Assembly: GCA_938023905.1 (NCBI GenBank)
Contig: CALJCO010000144.1
Location: 1-11,293, forward strand
DNA length: 11,293 nt
Source: an uncultured Collinsella sp.
GTDB taxonomy: Bacteria > Actinomycetota > Coriobacteriia > Coriobacteriales > Coriobacteriaceae
Direction: 5' to 3'
How positions within the stretch are numbered: the stretch's first letter is position 1; the number at the start of each line of letters is the position of its first letter. A program made the position numbers and the translations under genes. Positions 7,267 through 11,293 of this stretch are shown one piece after another. The notes under the pieces were generated by a model that was given only the letters and a program-made list of their open reading frames with translations, searched no databases and was not told the origin of the DNA.

Positions 7267-7330
7267 ATGTTGATTGGGGACAGACTTAAATGAGCGTTTT
7301 CACGCATTTAAGTCTGTCCCCAATCAACAT
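7267..7330. repeat. 64-bp palindromic intergenic repeat element (26-bp perfect arms)
   Basis: Arm 7267-7292 is the exact reverse complement of arm 7305-7330, with a 12-nt loop (7293-7304). The arm contains TTGATTGGGGACAGACTTAA. There is no T-run after either arm, so it is not an ordinary terminator, and the ftsH terminator already lies just upstream. The core GGGGACAGACTT resembles REP-like palindromes that I recall being scattered in several bacterial genomes near Y1-type (TnpA_REP) transposases. That link is from memory. The element sits between the ftsH terminator and the next gene's promoter, as dispersed intergenic palindromes often do. Confidence 0.75.
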
Positions 7331-7355
7331 TGTGGCGCTCTAGTTGGCTAAAGCG

Positions 7356-7361
7356 TACAAT
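7356..7361 (+). promoter_or_regulatory. Putative -10 box of the aminotransferase gene
   Basis: TACAAT lies 24 nt upstream of the ATG at 7386, leaving a leader of under 20 nt that carries AAGGGG. No standard -35 is present at the usual spacing. TTGGCT at 7344-7349 is too close (6 nt) to act as one. Confidence 0.45.
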
Positions 7362-7385
7362 AGCGCCTATGCGAAAGGGGAACAG

Positions 7386-8576
7386 ATGATCAACGAAACT
7401 ATGTATGCTCGCGGTGCGGAAAGCTCCATCATCCGTGAGATTTTTAGCTATGGCCTTGAGCGCAAGGCACAGATCGGTGCGGAGAACGTATTCGATTTTT
7501 CGCTGGGCAACCCGAGTGTTCCGGCGCCCGCTGCTGTTGCTGAGTCCATTAAGAAGGCATTGGAGCTGCCGAGCGACCAGCTGCATGGATACACGCCTGC
7601 GCCGGGTCTGCCGCAATGTCGAGCGGCCGTCGCCGACTCGCTCAACCGTCGCTTTGGCACGAGCTATGAGGGCAAGGACGTCTTTATGACGGTGGGTGCC
7701 GCGGCTTCGCTCACCTGCACGCTCAACGCCGTTACGAACCCGGGCGATGAGGTTGTTGTTATCGCCCCGTACTTTCCGGAGTATCGCGTGTGGATTGAGA
7801 AGGCCGGCTGCACGTGTGTTGAGGCGCTCGCCGATGAAGATACGTTCCAGCTGAGCGTGAGTAACGTGCTCAAGGCGATTACCGATAAGACGGCTGCCGT
7901 CATCATCGACTCGCCCAACAATCCGACCGGTGCCGTATATACACGCGACACGCTGACGCGACTGGCCAATGTTCTGCGCGAGGCCAACGCTCAGCGCGAT
8001 CCCGAGAATCCGATTATGCTCATCTCTGATGAGCCGTATCGCGAGATTGTCTATGGCGCCGAGGTGCCTTGGGTGCCTTCGATCTACGAGCACACCATCG
8101 TGTGCTACTCGTATTCCAAGTCGCTTTCGCTACCGGGCGAGCGCGTCGGGTGGATCCTGGTTCCCAATACGAATCCTCAGGCAGCTCGTCTAATGCCCGC
8201 CGTTGCCGGTGCCGCCCGTACGCTGGGCTTCGTGTGTGCACCGGCGCTCTTCCAGCGTGTAATCATCGACTGCATTGATGAACCGAGCGATGTCGAGGCC
8301 TATGCTCGCAACCGCACCGCGCTTACCGATGCACTAGCGGAGTACGGCTACACCTATGTTGAGCCGGATGGCGCGTTCTACCTATGGGTGAAAGCGCTGG
8401 AGTCCGATGCGAATGCGTTCTGTGAGCGCGCGAAGAAGCATGAGCTGCTCGCGGTGCCTTCGGATAGCTTTGGCATGCCGGGCTGGTTCCGCCTGGGCTA
8501 CTGCGTGAGCTATGAGACAATCGTCAACTCTCTGCCTGCCTGGAAGCAGCTGGCCGACGAATATCGTCGAAAGTAA
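7386..8576 (+). CDS. PLP-dependent class I/II aminotransferase
   Basis: This 396-residue fold-type I pyridoxal-phosphate enzyme would transfer an amino group between an amino acid and a 2-oxo acid. Visible family residues are the N-terminal DFSLGNPSVPAP (37-48), the HGYTPAPGLPQCR region (67-79), N179 in SPNNPTG, D215 and Y218 in ISDEPYRE, the Schiff-base lysine K245 in YSYSKSLSLPGERVG, the phosphate-binding R253, and R369 in WFRLGYC for the substrate alpha-carboxylate. The start at 7386 is supported by AAGGGG 5 nt upstream. An in-frame TTG at 7344 would lie upstream of the probable -10 box and is rejected. The gene is monocistronic by its flanking signals. It belongs to the aspartate-aminotransferase superfamily. 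Aspartate, alanine, aromatic or other substrates cannot be distinguished here. Confidence 0.95.
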   Translation: MINETMYARGAESSIIREIFSYGLERKAQIGAENVFDFSLGNPSVPAPAAVAESIKKALELPSDQLHGYTPAPGLPQCRAAVADSLNRRFGTSYEGKDVFMTVGAAASLTCTLNAVTNPGDEVVVIAPYFPEYRVWIEKAGCTCVEALADEDTFQLSVSNVLKAITDKTAAVIIDSPNNPTGAVYTRDTLTRLANVLREANAQRDPENPIMLISDEPYREIVYGAEVPWVPSIYEHTIVCYSYSKSLSLPGERVGWILVPNTNPQAARLMPAVAGAARTLGFVCAPALFQRVIIDCIDEPSDVEAYARNRTALTDALAEYGYTYVEPDGAFYLWVKALESDANAFCERAKKHELLAVPSDSFGMPGWFRLGYCVSYETIVNSLPAWKQLADEYRRK

Positions 8577-8604
8577 AGCGCTCTGCTTACAATGTTTTAC
8601 GTGA

Positions 8605-8641
8605 AACGGGGTTTGGTTTTAAGCCAGACCCCGTTGTCTAT
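8605..8641 (+). terminator. Probable terminator after the aminotransferase gene
   Basis: A 12-bp stem AACGGGGTTTGG / CCAGACCCCGTT (8605-8616 with 8624-8635, one G-T wobble) closes a 7-nt TTTTAAG loop. It lies 28 nt after the stop codon. The following tail TGTCTA is poor in T, so termination efficiency is uncertain. Confidence 0.6.
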
Positions 8642-8692
8642 GCCGTTGTGTGATTGGGATGAAGCAGTTTTACGACTGCCGAAAGCTATGCG

Positions 8693-8698
8693 TACAAT
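8693..8698 (+). promoter_or_regulatory. Putative -10 box of the PHP phosphoesterase gene
   Basis: TACAAT lies 37 nt upstream of the ATG at 8736. The preceding GCG-TACAAT matches the context of the aminotransferase box. A poor -35 candidate TTACGA sits at 8670-8675 with 17-nt spacing. Another TACAAT occurs at 8588-8593, before the hairpin at 8605. Confidence 0.45.
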
Positions 8699-8735
8699 GA
8701 ATATACGCGACGGCCATACTGGACAAGGAGACCCG

Positions 8736-9557
8736 ATGCCCTACCTTCTTTCTTGTGATATTCATACTCATACGATGTTCTCTGCGCATGCGTACTCAAC
8801 CATCGAGGAGAACATCTATTGGGCGGCGGAGCGCGGCCTTCAGGTGCTCGGTTCCGCCGATCATTTAAGCTCGATGGTTACGCCTTGTCCCAATGACCTG
8901 CGCAGTTTCCAATTCTTTATTAACCAGGATATCTGGCCGCGCATTTGGAGCGGCGTGCTGGTGCTGCGTGGTGCCGAGGCTGATATCGTTTCGCTGGACG
9001 GCAGCTTGTTTGGCGAAGACATTCCCGTTTCGCTCGATATCGCCGGCGATTCGTATAGTCGTGAGCATTCGCTGTTCGATTTGGTGACGCGTAATTTGGA
9101 TTATTTGGTGGCAAGCGTGCATAACCCGCAGTTTGCCGAAGGCGCGACGCTCGCCCAAACGACCCAGATGTACATCAATGCCCTGGAGCACCCCAAGGTG
9201 TTCATGCTTGGGCATGCGGGTCGTTCGGGCGTGCCGTTCGATATCGATGAGGTGCTGTTGGCGGCCAAGGCCAAGCACAAGATCATCGAGATCAACAACC
9301 ATAGTCTTGAACACGGTGTCGACACTGAGCATTGGGCCGTATGCCGCAAGATCGCCGAGCGCTGCGCCGAGCTGGGCGTGGGTATTGGCGTGTCGACCGA
9401 TGCCCACATTGGCATGGCCATTGGCAAGCTCGATCACGCGCGCAAGATGCTCGACGAGATTCACTTCCCGCTGGATTTGATCGTGACGCGCGACCGCGAG
9501 ACGCTGCTGCGCGAGATGGCGGCAGCCGGCGTGTGTGACCTGCGCAAGGGGATGTAG
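8736..9557 (+). CDS. PHP-domain phosphoesterase, YcdX type
   Basis: This 273-residue metal-dependent phosphatase/phosphoesterase has a single PHP (polymerase and histidinol phosphatase) domain filling the whole protein. Candidate metal ligands occur in the expected order: H10 and H12 in CDIHTHT, H18, D42-H43 in SADHLS, E81 in RGAEADI, H129 in SVHN, H160 in MLGHAGR, and D222 plus H224 in VSTDAHIG. This pattern, together with the C-terminal helix ending VTRDRETLLREMAAAG, resembles the YcdX branch of trinuclear-zinc phosphatases rather than histidinol phosphatase. The start at 8736 has AAGGAG 7 nt upstream; the in-frame upstream ATG at 8592 would include the hairpin region and is rejected. The natural substrate is not known for most family members and cannot be inferred from the neighbours. 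Confidence 0.93.
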   Translation: MPYLLSCDIHTHTMFSAHAYSTIEENIYWAAERGLQVLGSADHLSSMVTPCPNDLRSFQFFINQDIWPRIWSGVLVLRGAEADIVSLDGSLFGEDIPVSLDIAGDSYSREHSLFDLVTRNLDYLVASVHNPQFAEGATLAQTTQMYINALEHPKVFMLGHAGRSGVPFDIDEVLLAAKAKHKIIEINNHSLEHGVDTEHWAVCRKIAERCAELGVGIGVSTDAHIGMAIGKLDHARKMLDEIHFPLDLIVTRDRETLLREMAAAGVCDLRKGM

Positions 9558-9577
9558 CGGAGTTCATAAACCAAGCG

Positions 9578-9612
9578 AAGGGGGCGGTCCAGACGGGCCG
9601 CCCCCTTTCTTG
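9578..9612. terminator. Bidirectional terminator between convergent PHP and rlmD genes
   Basis: GGGGGCGG (9580-9587) pairs with CCGCCCCC (9598-9605). The stem extends inward by T-G, C-G and C-G to an AGAC loop, and outward by AA/TT. On the + strand it is followed by TTTCTTG. It lies 20 nt after the PHP stop and 23 nt beyond the rlmD stop, so it could serve both genes. Confidence 0.9.
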
Positions 9613-9635
9613 TCTCGAAAATCTACCGGGGTGGA

Positions 9636-11084
9636 TTAGCGGCGCTCGAGGACCGCTACGGTTTCGGTGTGGTCGGTATGGGGGAACATGTCGACAGGCG
9701 TGATCTTGAGCAGGCGATAGCCTCCGTCGAGGAGCTGGTGCAGGTCGCGCTCTTGGGTCACAGGGTTGCAGCTGATATAGGTGATGCGGCGCGGCTTGAG
9801 TGCGCAGGCGGCTTCGAGGAACTCGGGGGTGGAGCCGGCGCGCGGCGGGTCGATGGAAAGGACATCGATCCGCTCGTTGTTGTCGGCGGCGTCCAGGATG
9901 TAATCGGTGGCGTCGTCGGCCATAAACCAAGCGCTGCGGGTGAGGCCGTTGAGCTCGGCATTGCGACGTGCGTCGGCAATGCCCGCCGGGTTGCGCTCCA
10001 CGCCGAGCAGCATAATGCCGATGCCCTTGTCCTGGGCATCCTTCGCGGCGCACAGGCCGATGGTTCCGCTGCCGCAGTAAGCGTCCATAAGAATATCACC
10101 CTGCTGCAGGTCCATGCCGTCAATGGCAAGTCGATAGAGCAGCTCGGTTTGCTGCGGATTGGTCTGATAGAACGCGGTGGGGGAGATGTCGAATTCGCAG
10201 CCGAGCAGCTGGTCGCGCATGCATTCGGCGCCATACACGATGCGGGTTTCCTCGCCGAGGATGGCGTTGCCGGGGCGTCCGTTGATGTTTTGGGCGACGG
10301 TGACGATGTGCGGATTGAGTGCGGCGACAGCCTCAAAGAACTCCTGCGCATGCGGCAAGTCGCGCTGAGCGGTCACGAGCGTGACCATGACCTGGTCGGT
10401 ACGCCAACCGCAGCGGACGACGGCATAGCGAAGCAAACCAAGATGCTTGTCCTCATTAAAGGCGGGAATATGCAGATGCTCGGCCTCATGCGCGATGCCG
10501 TTGAGAATCTGGCGGGCACCCGGTGCCTCGACAGGGCATTCGGGAACGGCAACGATCTTGTGCGTGCCACGCTCAAAAAAGCCGCAGCGGACAGCGCCCT
10601 CCTTGCCGGGAGCAAAGGGGGTGGCAGCCTTATGACGAAAACCACGCGGCGCAGGATACTTGCCCGGGTCGCCCAGGGTAACGTCCATACCGCGAATGGG
10701 ATCAACGGCAATACCCTCGCGCTCGCAGAGCTCAGCAAACAGCTCCTCCATAGCAGCCTGCTTGGCTGCCAACTGCTTCTTATAAGGACGATTAAGCGCC
10801 GTGCACCCACCGCAAGCCCGCATGATGGAACAAGGCGACTTGGGATCCACAGCCTTACGCGCAGACGAAGCCGAATCGTTACGCGGACGCTTGGAGCGAG
10901 TCTGAGGCGCCTTATCCCCGCCCCGACGAGAGCCGGGACGCTTGGCCTTAGCCTTGCCCTTGGCCGACTTACCCTTCGCATCCTTAGACGATTTAGATTT
11001 CTTAGAAGATTTTTTCTCCTCCGACCCCTCAGCCGCCTCAATCAAAGCACGACGAGCCCTACGCTCCGCACGAGATTCTGCCAT
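9636..11084 (-). CDS. rlmD: 23S rRNA (uracil-5-)-methyltransferase, RlmD/TrmA family
   Basis: This 482-residue SAM-dependent enzyme would methylate carbon 5 of a uridine in 23S rRNA (U1939 or U747 in E. coli numbering) or, less likely, tRNA. A [4Fe-4S] site C85-x5-C91-GG-C94 followed by C183 (PECPV) matches the RlmD pattern. The catalytic core has SPTAFYQTNPQQTELLY (301-317), the SAM loop DAYCGSGTIGL (334-344), DPPRAG (412-417), the nucleophile C439 in ISCNP and the general-base motif HTET (472-475). The first 80 residues are odd: a Lys/Arg/Ser-rich low-complexity tail takes the place where an RNA-binding TRAM domain is usual. The gene is single and convergent with the PHP gene. The Shine-Dalgarno sequence is weak (GGGG, 8 nt upstream). 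Which uridine is modified cannot be decided from sequence, as Gram-positive members can have dual specificity. Confidence 0.93.
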   Translation of the reverse strand: MAESRAERRARRALIEAAEGSEEKKSSKKSKSSKDAKGKSAKGKAKAKRPGSRRGGDKAPQTRSKRPRNDSASSARKAVDPKSPCSIMRACGGCTALNRPYKKQLAAKQAAMEELFAELCEREGIAVDPIRGMDVTLGDPGKYPAPRGFRHKAATPFAPGKEGAVRCGFFERGTHKIVAVPECPVEAPGARQILNGIAHEAEHLHIPAFNEDKHLGLLRYAVVRCGWRTDQVMVTLVTAQRDLPHAQEFFEAVAALNPHIVTVAQNINGRPGNAILGEETRIVYGAECMRDQLLGCEFDISPTAFYQTNPQQTELLYRLAIDGMDLQQGDILMDAYCGSGTIGLCAAKDAQDKGIGIMLLGVERNPAGIADARRNAELNGLTRSAWFMADDATDYILDAADNNERIDVLSIDPPRAGSTPEFLEAACALKPRRITYISCNPVTQERDLHQLLDGGYRLLKITPVDMFPHTDHTETVAVLERR

Positions 11085-11124
11085 GAATTAACCCCACTAT
11101 TAAATAAAAGAAAAGTCCGAAGTA

Positions 11125-11130
11125 ATTGTA
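11125..11130 (-). promoter_or_regulatory. Putative -10 box of rlmD
   Basis: On the minus strand this reads TACAAT, 40 nt upstream of the rlmD start at 11084. The downstream leader is AT-rich. No good -35 is present at 17 nt spacing. The box overlaps the edge of the inverted-repeat region at 11129-11218. Confidence 0.45.
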
Positions 11131-11218
11131 CCGTGCATTCAACGTGCCCGATTGGAGGGGACGCCTATTTAAGGTCCCGAGCACGTTGTCTCCCGGAATG
11201 CCGGCAGCCGTCACGGTA
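11129..11218 (+). ncRNA. Candidate structured leader RNA (three-way junction)
   Basis: Nested perfect inverted repeats would fold one RNA. P1 is TACCGTG (11129-11135) with CACGGTA (11212-11218). P2 is AACGTGC (11141-11147) with GCACGTT (11181-11187). P3 is GGGAC (11158-11162) with GTCCC (11174-11178). P4 is CCGG-AATG-CCGG (11193-11204). P1 encloses both the P2/P3 arm and P4, as in riboswitches and ribosomal-protein leaders. A Shine-Dalgarno sequence follows about 30 nt later, so the + strand is favoured, but the symmetry allows either strand. I do not recognise it as a known riboswitch class. Confidence 0.4.
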
Positions 11219-11261
11219 TTTAATTTGTCGCGAGTTCCGCACGAACAGGAGGCCACTTAAT

Positions 11262-11293
11262 GTGGCCACCGTCGTGAGCAGGACTGTAGAGCA
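11262..11293 (+). CDS. Possible start of a gene cut by the window edge
   Basis: AGGAGG at 11247-11252 is followed 9 nt later by GTG (11262), which opens a frame reading M-A-T-V-V-S-R-T-V-E to the right edge. An overlapping ATG at 11260 has the better spacing but stops after five codons (M-W-P-P-S). Only ten residues are visible, too few to identify a product. The start region lies in a GGCCAC-TTAAT-GTGGCC hairpin (11251-11267). This is a weak call resting on the Shine-Dalgarno sequence and the structured leader upstream. Confidence 0.3.
   Translation, partial: MATVVSRTVE

Noticed and set aside
7267..7330. Palindrome as the ftsH transcription terminator
   Set aside because: No T-run follows either arm, and a complete GNRA-loop terminator with a T tail lies just upstream at 7221-7259.
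7344..7385. TTG start 14 codons upstream for the aminotransferase
   Set aside because: The segment includes the probable -10 box TACAAT, and the ATG at 7386 has AAGGGG at ideal spacing.
7308..8093. 261-residue minus-strand ORF opposite the aminotransferase gene, ending inside the palindrome
   Set aside because: It is a shadow of the aminotransferase reading frame, with no family motif. Its end in the repeat is incidental.
8592..8735. Upstream ATG start for the PHP protein (adds 48 residues)
   Set aside because: The extension would run through the hairpin at 8605-8635 and the TACAAT box, lacks a Shine-Dalgarno sequence, and precedes the conserved CDIHTHT start of the domain.

Overview
The window looks like chromosomal DNA of a GC-rich, actinobacterial-type gut bacterium. 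I infer class Coriobacteriia, probably Collinsella or a close relative. The basis is the high G+C coding style, the rRNA sequence, the tilS-hpt-ftsH order and the general character of the proteins. This was judged by eye and not tested by any search.

Layout. Positions 1-650 are the tail of a ribosomal RNA operon on the + strand: the 3' end of 23S rRNA, a short spacer, 5S rRNA and a strong intrinsic terminator. Positions 715-1460 are an AT-richer stretch. It holds a leftward gene for a small, apparently disordered, tail-anchored membrane protein of unknown function, and then the divergent upstream region of a small heat-shock protein gene (hsp20, 1458-1889). A long G/C hairpin terminator separates hsp20 from a convergent YycJ/WalJ-type metallo-beta-lactamase-fold hydrolase (1974-2783, minus).

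Only 48 bp from the yycJ start, the + strand cluster tilS (2832-4373), hpt (4521-5069), ftsH (5071-7209) begins. This order is conserved in many Gram-positive bacteria. It links tRNA-Ile lysidine modification, purine salvage and membrane-protein quality control; hpt and ftsH are essentially contiguous and probably translationally coupled. After the ftsH terminator there is a near-perfect 64-bp palindrome (26-bp arms) that looks like a dispersed repeat. Two single-gene units follow, each with its own TACAAT-type -10 box: a class I/II aminotransferase (7386-8576) and a PHP-domain phosphoesterase (8736-9557). A terminator at 9578-9612 lies between the PHP gene and a convergent rRNA uracil-5-methyltransferase of the RlmD/TrmA family (9636-11084, minus). 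That enzyme carries an unusual Lys/Arg-rich N-terminal extension.

The right end (11085-11293) is non-coding over most of its length. It contains nested inverted repeats that could fold into a three-way-junction RNA, then a Shine-Dalgarno sequence and a possible GTG start of a gene running off the edge. Most of the window is ordinary housekeeping DNA. I see no phage, CRISPR, transposase or defence system. The points most worth a second look are the palindrome at 7267-7330, the structured leader at 11129-11218, the tail-anchored protein and the RlmD extension.
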